A DNA stretch of 64,000 bases. Origin: CAZMGV01 sp964621525 [NCBI: uncultured bacterium]. Lineage in GTDB: Bacteria > JAGRBM01. Shown one piece after another: positions 43,132-51,651 of the stretch (the first letter of the stretch is position 1; the number at the start of each line of letters is the position of its first letter). Made by a program: the position numbers and the translations under genes. The notes under the pieces were generated by a model, which worked only from the letters and a program-made list of their open reading frames with translations, had not been told where the DNA came from and did not search any database. The stretch covers positions 15,651 to 79,650 of the forward strand of contig CAZUMS010000019.1 in NCBI GenBank assembly GCA_964621525.1, written 5' to 3'.

Positions 43132-46000
43132 TTCTCAGGATCTCATAGAAGCGGGACCGGCTGATGCCGAGCAGCTTGGCGGCCGCCTTGCGGTTGCCGC
43201 CAGTGATCGACAGGGCCTCGCGCACGGATTCCGAACGGGTCTGGTCCACTCGCGAGCGGTAGCGGGAACCGGGGCTCTCCGTCCGCGGCGTGGCCTGCGA
43301 TCCGGTGAAGCTGGCCAGCTCCAGAATGGGGCTGTCCTCAAGCAAGAGAGCCCGGTGGATGACGTTCTTCAGCTCGCGGACGTTGCCGGGCCAGGGGTAG
43401 TCGAGAAGCGCTGTCCGGGCAGCCTCGGAGAATCCGCTGACCTCCCTCCCCAGTTCCCGGGCGAGGCGTTCCAGAAAATACCCGGCAAGGGCGAGGATGT
43501 CCTCGCGGCGCTCGCGGAGCGGCGGAATATCGATGGAAAACACGTTGAGACGGTAGAACAGGTCTTCCCGGAACCTGCCCGCCGCCATCATCTGCTCCAG
43601 ATCGCGGTTCGTCGCCGCCACGACCCGGACATCGATGGGGATCTCTCCCGTACCGCCGAGGCGGGTGACCGCCCTCTCTTCCAGAACCCGGAGCAGCTTC
43701 ACCTGGCCCTGAAGCGGAAGGTCGCCGATTTCGTCCAGCAGGACTGTCCCGCCCGAAGCGATTTCGAGCAGGCCTTTCTTCTGCGTGGCAGCACCGGTGA
43801 AGGCCCCCGGCTCGTAACCGAACAGCTCCGATTCCATCAGGCTTTCCGGGATCGCAGGCACGTTGATCCGGACGAAAGGCCCCTGGGCCCGGCTGGACAG
43901 CCGGTGGATTTCGCGGGCGAGGACCTCCTTGCCGGAGCCCGTCTCGCCCCGGAGCAGCACCGAACCGGTGCCGGGCGCCGCCGCCCGGACGAGCCGGAGT
44001 GTCTCACGGAACCTGGCCGAACCTCCGCCCTGCACGGCAAACTCCTCGTCCATCTGGTGCTTGAGGTAGTCGAGTTCGGTCCAAAGCTGCTGCTCGTGTT
44101 CCCGGGCCCTGCGGATGCGGTCCGAGTTCGAGAGGGCGAGCCCCGCCTGATCGCAGAACGCCTCGATGAGAAACAGGTTCTCCGAGCTGAAAGCGCCCCG
44201 GCTGTGCCGCTTGTGCAGGTACAGGAGGCCCATCACGCGGCCAAGAGCCCGGATCGGCACCACCATGACCGACAGGAGTTCCAGGTCGCGCATGGACTCG
44301 GCAAGGTCGCCGGGCAGCACGCTTTCGACGGACAGTGTCGCTTCGCCCGTCGTGCGGACCTTTTCGAGGATCGGCCAGACCTTTTCATGGTGCGGCACCA
44401 CGGCGGAGGCGGGGTCCAGCCGCCCCTGTTCGTTGGAGCGGGCCGCCCGGATCTCGTCGCCGATGAACAGGTAGCCTTCATCCGACTGGGAGAGGTTCAT
44501 GGCCTCATCGAGAATCGAATGGAGGAACCCTTCCGCGTCGGTGTCGTCGAGGCCTGCATTCAAGCGCTTGTTGAAGGCGAGGATCTTGAGCAGGACGAAG
44601 TTCGACTTGTCGAGAGCGAGCTGGCGGCAGTCGCGCTCATACTCCAGGTATTCCGGCCGGTTCTCCCAGCCTTCACGAGCTTCGGGGGGCACACCGGCTC
44701 GTATCTCCTCGTGGATGTCGTACGCCCGCATGAGTTTTTCGCGAGCCAGGGCGCTGTCGCCCCGGACGAGGGCGAGCCGTCCCGAAACGACCTCGGCGTC
44801 CCACAGGGAGGCGAGGTAGCCCGCCTTCCGGTAGAACGTGGATGCCTGGGCGAGCAGGTTCTGAAGCCGTTTCGACGCCTTGCGCCCCTTCTCGTCGGCG
44901 AGCTCGATGCGGGCCTCGGTCAGCGACGCCTGATGCTGGGACGGCTGGGTCTTCAGCGAATCGGCCAGCGACTTGAACCGGTCGAACTCCTCCCGGGCCG
45001 GACCGGTCTCCCCCTTGCGCAGCGCAAGCTGGATCTTTGCTCCCGAGAGCAGGAGGAAATCGTTCGTGTTCCGGAATCCCTGGAAGATCGCCGACGCTTC
45101 GTCGAGCTTCCGGACGGCATCGTCCAGGGCTCCGGTCTCCCGGTCCAGTTCCGCCTCGTAGAGGCAGAGGTGAGCCCGGTAGAGCGAGAGCTCGGGGGCC
45201 GAGGCGATGCGCCGGGCATCGGCGAAATAGCCTCTCGCGGTGTCGAACTGCCTGATGATGACATGGAGATTCCCGAGATTGCTGAGCAGCGCCGCCTGAT
45301 AGTTGGCGCGCCCCAGTTCCTGCATGATCCCGAGTGCCTGCGTGTAGTAGGTCCGCGCGTTCAGGTACTGGGCCCGGTCCTGATAGAGGGAGCCGAGGTT
45401 CAGATAAATGAGTCCCAGCGAAAGCCGGTCGCCGGTTTCCTCGGCGAGCCGGTAGGCTCTCAGGTATTTCTCGATGGCCGCTTCCGGTTCGTGGCGGAGC
45501 TGATGCGACGCCGCCATGGACTGGAGCGTGTTGACGATACCGCGCCGGTTCCCGAGCGTTTCGTAGATCTCGAGCGCCCGCTCGAATGCCGGAAGCGCCT
45601 GCTCGAACTGCCCGAGATAGAAGTAGGACTGTCCCAGCGAGTAGCTGAGGACCACGGTTTCCGAATCGGGATGAGTCCCGGCCGCCAGCAGTTCTTCCAG
45701 CAGGGACGACGCCTCGCGGTACTTTCCCGTCCGGAGCATCAGGTTCGCGAGGGCGATGGTTATCCTGAAGCGGTTTTCGTTGCCGGTATCGGCCCTTCGG
45801 GCGGCGACGAGCGATTCCCGGGCCTGTTCGTACTGGCCGAGGTGAAGCTGGCAGTAGCCGGACCAGTAAAGGAACTCGCATGTGCGGCCATGCGCGGGAC
45901 GGAGTCCATCCAGCAGCGCAATGGCGCCCGCGTAGTCCCCCCGGTCCACGGCCTCGACAACCGGGGCGGACCAGGTTTCGGTAGTTTCAGGTTCCGGCAT
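43106..46000 (-). CDS. TPR-GAF-AAA+ sigma-54-dependent regulator
   Basis: A 964-residue activator without a receiver domain. Residues about 1-470 are a string of TPR repeats (SYSLGQSYFYLGQFEQALPA, FERALEIYETLG, LGRANYQAALLSNLGNLHV). A GAF domain follows (about 490-640; LHSILDEAMNLSQSDEGYLF, GRVMGLLYLHKRHSRGAF). The AAA+ domain has Walker A GETGSGKE near 680, GAFTGA near 730, and TVLLDEIG. The Fis-type helix-turn-helix (NRKAAAKLLGISRSRFYEIL) ends the protein. Such kinases-free regulators sense a partner protein or ligand through TPR and GAF. It is minus-strand, 3' overlapping the plus-strand membrane gene, and has no paired kinase. Confidence 0.88.
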   Translation of the reverse strand: MPEPETTETWSAPVVEAVDRGDYAGAIALLDGLRPAHGRTCEFLYWSGYCQLHLGQYEQARESLVAARRADTGNENRFRITIALANLMLRTGKYREASSLLEELLAAGTHPDSETVVLSYSLGQSYFYLGQFEQALPAFERALEIYETLGNRRGIVNTLQSMAASHQLRHEPEAAIEKYLRAYRLAEETGDRLSLGLIYLNLGSLYQDRAQYLNARTYYTQALGIMQELGRANYQAALLSNLGNLHVIIRQFDTARGYFADARRIASAPELSLYRAHLCLYEAELDRETGALDDAVRKLDEASAIFQGFRNTNDFLLLSGAKIQLALRKGETGPAREEFDRFKSLADSLKTQPSQHQASLTEARIELADEKGRKASKRLQNLLAQASTFYRKAGYLASLWDAEVVSGRLALVRGDSALAREKLMRAYDIHEEIRAGVPPEAREGWENRPEYLEYERDCRQLALDKSNFVLLKILAFNKRLNAGLDDTDAEGFLHSILDEAMNLSQSDEGYLFIGDEIRAARSNEQGRLDPASAVVPHHEKVWPILEKVRTTGEATLSVESVLPGDLAESMRDLELLSVMVVPIRALGRVMGLLYLHKRHSRGAFSSENLFLIEAFCDQAGLALSNSDRIRRAREHEQQLWTELDYLKHQMDEEFAVQGGGSARFRETLRLVRAAAPGTGSVLLRGETGSGKEVLAREIHRLSSRAQGPFVRINVPAIPESLMESELFGYEPGAFTGAATQKKGLLEIASGGTVLLDEIGDLPLQGQVKLLRVLEERAVTRLGGTGEIPIDVRVVAATNRDLEQMMAAGRFREDLFYRLNVFSIDIPPLRERREDILALAGYFLERLARELGREVSGFSEAARTALLDYPWPGNVRELKNVIHRALLLEDSPILELASFTGSQATPRTESPGSRYRSRVDQTRSESVREALSITGGNRKAAAKLLGISRSRFYEILRTMGLEAEG

Positions 46001-46033
46001 CGGGTGTCCAGTTTACCGGACACCGCAGGTAGA

Positions 46034-46066
46034 ACAAAAGCCCGGCCCAAGGGGCCGGGTTTTTGC
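46034..46066 (-). terminator. Rho-independent terminator, bidirectional
   Basis: CCCGGCCC (46041-46048) and GGGCCGGG (46052-46059) form a strong stem. On the plus strand it is followed by TTTTTG; on the minus strand by CTTTTGTT. On the minus strand it lies just after tpx and before the sigma-54 regulator, so it should end the tpx transcript. Confidence 0.75.
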
Positions 46067-46087
46067 CGGGGCAGGCGAACTAAGGGT

Positions 46088-46606
46088 TCAGCTGGCGGCC
46101 TTCTTGGCGGCCTCCAGGGCGGCATCGTAGTTCGGCTCGCTGGTGAGTTCCTTCACCAGTTCCACGTAGGCGAGCTTGTCGTCCTTGCCGATCACGAAAA
46201 CCGACCGGGCGAGCAGACCGTTCTCCTTGATCCGGACGCCCCAGTCCTTGCCGAAGCTGTGGTCCTTGTAGTCGGAGAGGGTCTTCACCTTGTCGATGCC
46301 GGCGGCGCCGCACCAGCGCTTCTGGGCCATGGGCAGGTCCACGCTGACGGTGAAAATCTCGACGCCCGGGATCTGGGCGGCCTTCTCGTTGAACTTGCGG
46401 ATCTCGGTGTCGCACACCGGGGTGTCGAGGGACGGAACCACGGCGACGAGGCGCACCTTGCCGGCAGAGTCGGCGAGGGTGACCGGCTTCATGTCCTGCC
46501 CGGCAAGCGAAAATGCCGGGGCCTTGTCGCCGGCCTTCAGCTCGGGACCGATGAGGGTGAGGGGGTTACCGCGGGCAGTGATGGCGCCGTTACGTTCCTG
46601 GGACAT
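46088..46606 (-). CDS. tpx: Thiol peroxidase Tpx
   Basis: A 172-residue atypical two-Cys peroxiredoxin that reduces peroxides with thioredoxin. The peroxidatic Cys sits in SLDTPVCDTEIRKFNEKAA, the resolving Cys in RWCGAAGI, with the distance and the Tpx block ALAQKRW-like (PMAQKRWCG). N-terminal GNPLTLIGPELKAGDKAPAF is the family start. ATG 46606 has AAGGAG upstream. It is a single-gene unit ended by the terminator at 46041-46064. Confidence 0.96.
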   Translation of the reverse strand: MSQERNGAITARGNPLTLIGPELKAGDKAPAFSLAGQDMKPVTLADSAGKVRLVAVVPSLDTPVCDTEIRKFNEKAAQIPGVEIFTVSVDLPMAQKRWCGAAGIDKVKTLSDYKDHSFGKDWGVRIKENGLLARSVFVIGKDDKLAYVELVKELTSEPNYDAALEAAKKAAS

Positions 46607-46667
46607 GCGTGATTTCTCCTTAAGATATCGGAAAGTGGCCCCGTGGGTAGCATGCCGGAGGCCGGAA

Positions 46668-46710
46668 ACAGAAACGGCTGCCCCGGCATTACCGGAGGCA
46701 GCCGCTCTGC
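46668..46710 (-). terminator. Rho-independent terminator of the atp operon
   Basis: On the minus strand a strong hairpin with stem CGGCTGCC/GGCAGCCG (46697-46704 and 46675-46682) and inner CCGG pairs, with one bulged base and a 5-nt loop, is followed by TTTCTGTTT. It lies 30 nt after the atpE stop. Confidence 0.7.
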
Positions 46711-46733
46711 CTTAGGTCCAGGGACCGGAACTC

Positions 46734-47066
46734 TTAGAGCTCGATCTTGGCCTGGAGAAGGAACGCGACGACGAAGCCCAGCAGCACGAGGGATTCGATC
46801 AGCGCGAGGCCGAGAATCATCGAGCCGCGGATGTCGCCGGCGGCCGACGGGTTGCGGGCGATGCCGTCGAGGGCGGCGGTGGCGGCCTTCGACTGGCTGA
46901 ACGTGCCGAACGCGGCGGCGAGGCCCATCGTGAGGGCGGCCGAAAGGGCGACCAGGCCCTTGTCGCCGTAACCGGCAGCGGCGGCGCCGTCATTGGCGAA
47001 CGCGAACGCGGGGGCCAGCACAACGGCGGCGAACAGGATGGAAGCGAAACGGTTGAACTTCGACAT
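46734..47066 (-). CDS. atpE: F-type ATP synthase subunit c with N-terminal signal peptide
   Basis: 110 residues, about 30 more than usual: residues 1-25 are a typical Sec signal peptide (KFNRFASILFAAVVLAPAFA, cut after AFA), then the two-helix c-subunit hairpin. Loop ARNPSAAGDI binds the rotor shaft. Ion-site residues: Q58 in helix 1, E91 and S92 in helix 2 (LALIESLVLL), matching part of the Na+-site set Q-E-S but with hydrophobic residues where Na+ enzymes have Thr and Tyr. Signal peptides on subunit c occur in some deltaproteobacteria-like groups. ATG 47066 has AAGGAG upstream; the frame to 47252 is not used. Confidence 0.94.
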   Translation of the reverse strand: MSKFNRFASILFAAVVLAPAFAFANDGAAAAGYGDKGLVALSAALTMGLAAAFGTFSQSKAATAALDGIARNPSAAGDIRGSMILGLALIESLVLLGFVVAFLLQAKIEL

Positions 47067-47190
47067 GATTTGAATCTCCTTGTGATTCTTTGGTTTTATG
47101 GGTTTTGCCTCAGTCGCCGGTCCGTCCGGAATATCTTCCCTCTCTGGAGGGGTTCCGCCGGTGCCGGAGATAGACTCTTGTGTCTTTGGG

Positions 47191-47991
47191 TCAGTGGGCG
47201 TGGGCCTCCGCATGGCCGTGGCCGTGGTCATGACCGTGGCCGTGCTCGTCATGCCCGCCCTCGTGCTCGGTGGCCAGCGCCACGTAGATCAGCGAGAGGA
47301 ACACGAAGACGTAGGCCTGGATCAGCGAGACGAACAGGCCGAAGGCCATGAACAGCACCGGCACCACGTAGGGGACGAGGCCCTGGAACACGCCGAGGAC
47401 CGTGTGGTCGCCGAAGATGTTGGCGAACAGACGGATCGACAGCGACACCGGGCGGATCGAGTGCGAGACGAGTTCGATGATGAAGAGGAGCGGCCCGAGC
47501 CACCACAGGGGACCCCAGAAGTGCGCGAGGTAGTTCTTCACGCCGTGGGACCGGACGCCCTGGTAGTTGTAGTAGATGAACACGCTGATCGCGACCGGGA
47601 AGTTCGTGAACAGGTTGTCCGTGGACGGCAGGAAACCGGGGATGAGGCCTAGGGCGTTCGAGATGAACAGGTAAATGAAAATCGAACCGAAGAACCAGAA
47701 CTGCCGCCGGGCTTCGGCTTCGCCGAGCACCGAGGCGACGATGTTGTAGATCCCCTCGACGAACATCTCCCAGAAATTGAGGAACGTCGTGCGGCCTTCG
47801 GGGACGAGGTCCTTCTCGCGGGCCCTGGAGCCAGCGGCGACAACGAGGCTGCAGACGGTCAGGATCACGAGCACCACGAGGCCCATCAGCACGTTGTTGT
47901 AATTGTGGGCCGTCTCTGCATCGAGAATCAGGTTGAACCACGTGCCGCCGCCGGAAGCGGTGACGATCTGGTCAAGGGGAACTCGGATCAA
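47191..47991 (-). CDS. atpB: F-type ATP synthase subunit a with His-rich tail
   Basis: 266 residues, the proton or sodium channel subunit in the membrane, with the essential Arg in PVSLSIRLFANIFGDH. The C-terminal helix ends normally (VFVFLSLIYVALATEH) and is then extended by a tail of about 22 residues with ten His (GGHDEHGHGHDHGHGHAEAH), unusual for the family; it could bind metal. TTG 47991 is used: GGAGGT lies 9 nt upstream, and the start overlaps the upstream stop (TTGA). The frame to 48219 is a shadow of the upstream gene. Confidence 0.92.
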   Translation of the reverse strand: MIRVPLDQIVTASGGGTWFNLILDAETAHNYNNVLMGLVVLVILTVCSLVVAAGSRAREKDLVPEGRTTFLNFWEMFVEGIYNIVASVLGEAEARRQFWFFGSIFIYLFISNALGLIPGFLPSTDNLFTNFPVAISVFIYYNYQGVRSHGVKNYLAHFWGPLWWLGPLLFIIELVSHSIRPVSLSIRLFANIFGDHTVLGVFQGLVPYVVPVLFMAFGLFVSLIQAYVFVFLSLIYVALATEHEGGHDEHGHGHDHGHGHAEAHAH

Positions 47992-48446
47992 GGCTTGTTT
48001 ACCTCCGGACCGGCCGCCGGTGTCTTCGGGGCGGCGATCCCTTCCCAAACGGAAGCCAGCACGAACACTGCAAATCCGCCGATAAAGGCGGGCAGGTGGA
48101 CGGGCACATAACGGACGACGGCATAGAGAATCAATACCATCGCGGCGAGTTTCAGAAGGATCAGGCCGCCAGCCGAGGACCGGTCGGCTCCGGGGCGGAA
48201 ATAGCGTTCCACAATCCACTCAATCATGAATAAATTCAGGGAGATAAGCGCGGCCCCCAGGGCGGTGCTTCCGGCCATCGCCAGGCTGCCCGAAACCACC
48301 CCCACGGCAAGGGCCGCGAATGCACCGAGCAGCAGGGTGATGTTACGGACCCGGTGGACCGCCCGGAGGGAGTCGTTCGTCGCCGGGGCTGTCGCCGGCG
48401 GGGCGCTGGCCGAGGGTCCGGGTGAAATATTCGTAGGCTCTGACAA
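47988..48446 (-). CDS. atpI: ATP synthase-associated membrane protein, AtpI-like
   Basis: About 152 residues with four hydrophobic helices after a Pro/Ala/Ser-rich N-terminal stretch: TLLLGAFAALAVGVVSGSLA, ALGAALISLNLFMIEWIVER, LKLAAMVLILYAVVRY and AFIGGFAVFVLASVWEG. The position directly before atpB and the helix pattern fit the AtpI family (ATP synthase I), which helps c-ring assembly or Mg2+ supply. TTG 48446 is favoured by GGGGA 8 nt upstream over TTG 48467. It overlaps atpZ by about 100 nt, long for real genes, but both frames look coding. Confidence 0.65.
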   Translation of the reverse strand: MSEPTNISPGPSASAPPATAPATNDSLRAVHRVRNITLLLGAFAALAVGVVSGSLAMAGSTALGAALISLNLFMIEWIVERYFRPGADRSSAGGLILLKLAAMVLILYAVVRYVPVHLPAFIGGFAVFVLASVWEGIAAPKTPAAGPEVNKP

Positions 48447-48636
48447 GGTTGACGATCCCCGCTCCAAACCCGAGAAATGCCCCCGTGACGGTCAGCCAGG
48501 GGGATAAGCCCCATTTTTCATCCGCCCACTGGCCCGCAAGGATTCCGAGAGTCGTGGCGGCGGCGATCGTCGTTCCGACACCCGCCAAGGCGCCCAGTTC
48601 GACGGTCCAGTGACCGGTTGGGGGAGGTGTTTTCAT
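48343..48636 (-). CDS. atpZ: AtpZ/AtpI family two-helix protein
   Basis: 97 residues with two helices (LGALAGVGTTIAAATTLGIL, AGQW-D-KWG, then PWLTVTGAFLGFGAGIVNLV), the AtpZ pattern (GxxLGxxLDxxLGTxPxxxx-GFG). It is the first gene of the F0 operon, ATG 48636. AtpZ helps assemble or supply the F0 c-ring. The downstream gene overlaps its tail in another frame. The F1 genes (atpFHAGDC) are elsewhere in the genome. Confidence 0.8.
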   Translation of the reverse strand: MKTPPPTGHWTVELGALAGVGTTIAAATTLGILAGQWADEKWGLSPWLTVTGAFLGFGAGIVNLVRAYEYFTRTLGQRPAGDSPGDERLPPGGPPGP

Positions 48637-48816
48637 GGGCCGTCCGGAACTCTAGCTCCCCCGGCGGCGCGGACCTAATTAGGACGATGGAGGTTCCGAA
48701 TCAAACCTGATTTTTTCGCAGAAAACCGCACCACTTGATTGCCGCAGCGGGGGTTCCTTAAACTGGAAATCGAATTCAGTAACTGATTCAGAAAAGACCG
48801 GACTGGTGGGCTGAGC

Positions 48817-50973
48817 GTGCCATCTGCCCGGACGCGGGCAGGGGGAATGGCCTTGAAAAGCCGGTGGCTTAGAAATCCTCTGTTCCTGGCGCTCCTGTAT
48901 GGGGTCCTGTCAGCGGTCTGGATTCTGTTTTCTGACCACCTTTCCGAAACGTTGTTCCCGAACGCTACTGAGTTGACCTCTTTCCAGACGTTCAAAGGGC
49001 TCCTGTTCGTTTCACTGTCCACGCTGGTTTTTTACGTGTTCGCCCAAGCCGCCGCCCGGGGTAAGGACCTCGAGACGGAGCGTGACGCGATCCTGACCCA
49101 GTTCGGTTATCTGCACCAGCACGCCAACGACGTCGTGCTTCTCGTGGATGACGATGGCCGGTTCCTCCAGATGAACGGGGCCGCCTTCCGTATTTACGGG
49201 TATGACGAGGACCGGTTCCGGCAGATGCGGGCGGCGGACCTGCGCGCCGAGGCCACAAAGGCGGACTTTGCAGGCGACTGGCAGAAACTCTCTACAAAGT
49301 CCGACGGCCACCGGTACGAAACCCTGCACCGGAAAGCCGATGGCACGAGTTTTCCGGTCGAGATTTCCGGCCACCGGTTCGTGCTGAACGGCCGGGGGTA
49401 TCGCCATTACGTCATCCGGGACATCACCGAGCGCAAGCAGTTCGAGAGCGACCTCCGGACGGCGCGGGACTTTTATCTCCGCCTGTTCGATGAGTTCCCG
49501 AACATGGTCTGGCGGGAGAACGAGAACGGCGAGAACGTTTATGTGAACTCGACCTTCACGAAGTTCACGGGGCTTTCGCGGGAACAGGCAGCCGGCAAAG
49601 GATGGACAGCCGCCATCCATCCGGACGATGCAGCACTCCACAAGGATATCTACGGGGATGCGCACCGGCGGTGCGTGCCCTACCATATCAGCTACCGGCT
49701 GAGGTGCGAGCCCGGCGGTTACCGCTGGGTCAGCGATTTTGGCAAGCCCTATCGCGAACGGGACGGCAGCTTCGGCGGCTATATCGGGTCGATCATCGAC
49801 ATCCAGGACGTCAAGGATTTCGAAGAAGCTGTCGAGCTTAAAAACGTCCTCTATCAGACGCTGAGCGCGATCAACCGCATGATCGTCGGGGCCTCGACCC
49901 GGCAGGAGGTTTACGACAAGGCATGCCGGATTGCCGTGGAAAAGGGCAGATTCCGTGCCGCCACAATCATGGTCCCCGGCGAGCGTCCCGGCCATCTGCA
50001 GGTCGTTGCGGCCTGCGGTGCTGAGGAAGGGATGGTCCGGTATGCCCGCGACATGGACGTCGTGGTTACCTCCGAGACAGGGGACGACCGGCATCCTGCG
50101 GCGATTGTGTTCAATGAAGGTAAATATTCCATCAGCAACCGCTTCACAGCGAAGCCGGAATCCGCTCCCTGGCGGGAACAGATGCAGAAGGACGGGATTC
50201 AGTCTCTTGGTGCCTTTCCGGTCCGGTCCGAAGGGCGGGTGATTGCGTGCTATTCCGTACTGTCCGGCGATCCTGAGTGCTTTATCCCCGAACGCATCTC
50301 GCTCCTTGAGGAAATGGCCGGCGATATTTCCTTTGCTCTGGAAACGATCCAGCACGAAGAAGAACGGCTCCAGTCGCTGATGGGTCAGCGGAAGACGCTG
50401 ATCCAGACGATCGAGATGCTCGGGCTTACCATCGAGAAACGGGATCCCTACACCGCCGGGCACCAGCGCCGGGTGGCGGAGCTGTCTGTCGCCATCGCCA
50501 CGGAACTGGGCCACAAGGATGAATTCATCGAGGGCCTGCGCCTCGGGGCTCTCATTCACGACATCGGCAAGATCTACATTCCTTCCGAGATTCTCTCCCG
50601 GCCGGGCCGTCTGACCGTGCCCGAATATGAACTGGTCAAAACCCACGTCCAGGTGGGGTACGACATCATCAATGGGATCAAGTTCCCCTGGCCCGTGGCC
50701 GAGATGGTCGTGCAGCACCATGAACGGCTGGACGGTTCCGGATATCCTCAAGGCCTCAAGGGGGAAGCGATTATCCCGCAAGCGAGAATCATCGGCGTGG
50801 CCGACGTGGTGGAGGCGATCATGTCGCACCGGCCGTACCGGCCGGGGCAGGGCCTTCGCTCGGCCCTGGGGGAACTCGAATCCCACCGGGGGACGCGCTA
50901 CGACGCAGATGTGGTGGATGCCTGCATCCGCCTGTTCCGGGAAAAGCAGTTCAAGCTGCCTGAGGCCGGCTGA
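48817..50973 (+). CDS. Two-helix PAS-PAS-GAF-HD-GYP signalling protein
   Basis: 718 residues. Residues 20-40 and 62-84 are membrane helices (FLALLYGVLSAVWILFSDHL, FQTFKGLLFVSLSTLVFY). A PAS domain follows (LHQHANDVVLLVDDDGRFLQ; ending in ITERKQFE), then a second PAS (FPNMVWRENENGENVYVN, PAS/PAC to 335), a GAF domain (about 350-510), and HD-GYP at 535-715: LIHDIGKIYIP near 583 and HHERLDGSGYPQGLKG near 635-650. HD-GYP domains hydrolyse cyclic di-GMP. Its membrane-bound sensor arrangement suggests an environmental c-di-GMP phosphodiesterase. Start GTG 48817 or ATG 48847; no clear ribosome site decides. Divergent from atpZ. Confidence 0.9.
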   Translation: MPSARTRAGGMALKSRWLRNPLFLALLYGVLSAVWILFSDHLSETLFPNATELTSFQTFKGLLFVSLSTLVFYVFAQAAARGKDLETERDAILTQFGYLHQHANDVVLLVDDDGRFLQMNGAAFRIYGYDEDRFRQMRAADLRAEATKADFAGDWQKLSTKSDGHRYETLHRKADGTSFPVEISGHRFVLNGRGYRHYVIRDITERKQFESDLRTARDFYLRLFDEFPNMVWRENENGENVYVNSTFTKFTGLSREQAAGKGWTAAIHPDDAALHKDIYGDAHRRCVPYHISYRLRCEPGGYRWVSDFGKPYRERDGSFGGYIGSIIDIQDVKDFEEAVELKNVLYQTLSAINRMIVGASTRQEVYDKACRIAVEKGRFRAATIMVPGERPGHLQVVAACGAEEGMVRYARDMDVVVTSETGDDRHPAAIVFNEGKYSISNRFTAKPESAPWREQMQKDGIQSLGAFPVRSEGRVIACYSVLSGDPECFIPERISLLEEMAGDISFALETIQHEEERLQSLMGQRKTLIQTIEMLGLTIEKRDPYTAGHQRRVAELSVAIATELGHKDEFIEGLRLGALIHDIGKIYIPSEILSRPGRLTVPEYELVKTHVQVGYDIINGIKFPWPVAEMVVQHHERLDGSGYPQGLKGEAIIPQARIIGVADVVEAIMSHRPYRPGQGLRSALGELESHRGTRYDADVVDACIRLFREKQFKLPEAG

Positions 50974-51050
50974 CGGCTCACGGTTTCCCATATCTGTTTA
51001 CCCCTTTTCCTTTGCCACGTTTCCGCCGTCCGGGTTAGCCTTCCCTTCGT

Positions 51051-51620
51051 ATGGCAAGAACCCGGAAACCGCGCCGCCCGGAAGTCGTGAAAACCACGGC
51101 CCGCGAAGTGAAAGAGGGCGAAAAAAGACCGCCGGAACGGCAGGCCACACCGCCGTCCGACGGCGACTATTACGTCCGCTGGCGCACCCGGCTTCAGGAA
51201 TGGCTTTCGGGCCGCGAGGTGCCCCCGAAGCTCGCCGGACTGATCCTGCTGCTTCCCGATTTCGTCCACCTGCTCGTGAAACTGACGATGGACAGCCGCG
51301 TGCCGCTCCGGGAGAAACTCATCATCGGCGGGGCGATCGCCTACTTCGTACTGCCGGTGGACGTCATGGCGGAGGTCGCCCTCGGTCCCATCGGTTTTCT
51401 GGACGACATCCTGCTGGCCCTGTTCGTCGTGGACCGGGTGATCAACCGGATCGACCCGGCCGTCGTGCGCGAGCACTGGGCCGGAGAGGGCGACATTCTT
51501 GAGGTTGTCCAGGATGCCACATCGGCGATCCAGGACCTGATGGGCCGGAAGTTCGCCGGGAGATTTTCCCGGCTGCTCGGCTGGGCGAATGCGCCCCGCC
51601 GGAAATCCGCCGGTTCCTGA
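51051..51620 (+). CDS. YkvA-like DUF1232 membrane protein
   Basis: 189 residues with a basic N-terminal tail (residues 1-40), then a DUF1232 core: LPDFVHLLVKLTMDSRVPLR, EKLIIGGAIAYFVLPVDVMA with the hallmark YFVxPxD segment, and PIGFLDDILLALFVVDRVI containing the GxxDD motif. The protein likely sits on the membrane through two helices. Function of the family is unknown. It is followed by a lipoprotein gene after 31 nt, possibly in one transcript. Confidence 0.85.
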   Translation: MARTRKPRRPEVVKTTAREVKEGEKRPPERQATPPSDGDYYVRWRTRLQEWLSGREVPPKLAGLILLLPDFVHLLVKLTMDSRVPLREKLIIGGAIAYFVLPVDVMAEVALGPIGFLDDILLALFVVDRVINRIDPAVVREHWAGEGDILEVVQDATSAIQDLMGRKFAGRFSRLLGWANAPRRKSAGS

Positions 51621-51651
51621 CCGAATCCGTGCAACCGTGAGGACCACTCCC

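Noticed and set aside
43103-46612. 1,169-codon plus-strand frame
   Set aside because: It runs antisense to the TPR-GAF-AAA+ regulator, which has clear motifs; it is a typical long shadow frame in GC-rich DNA.
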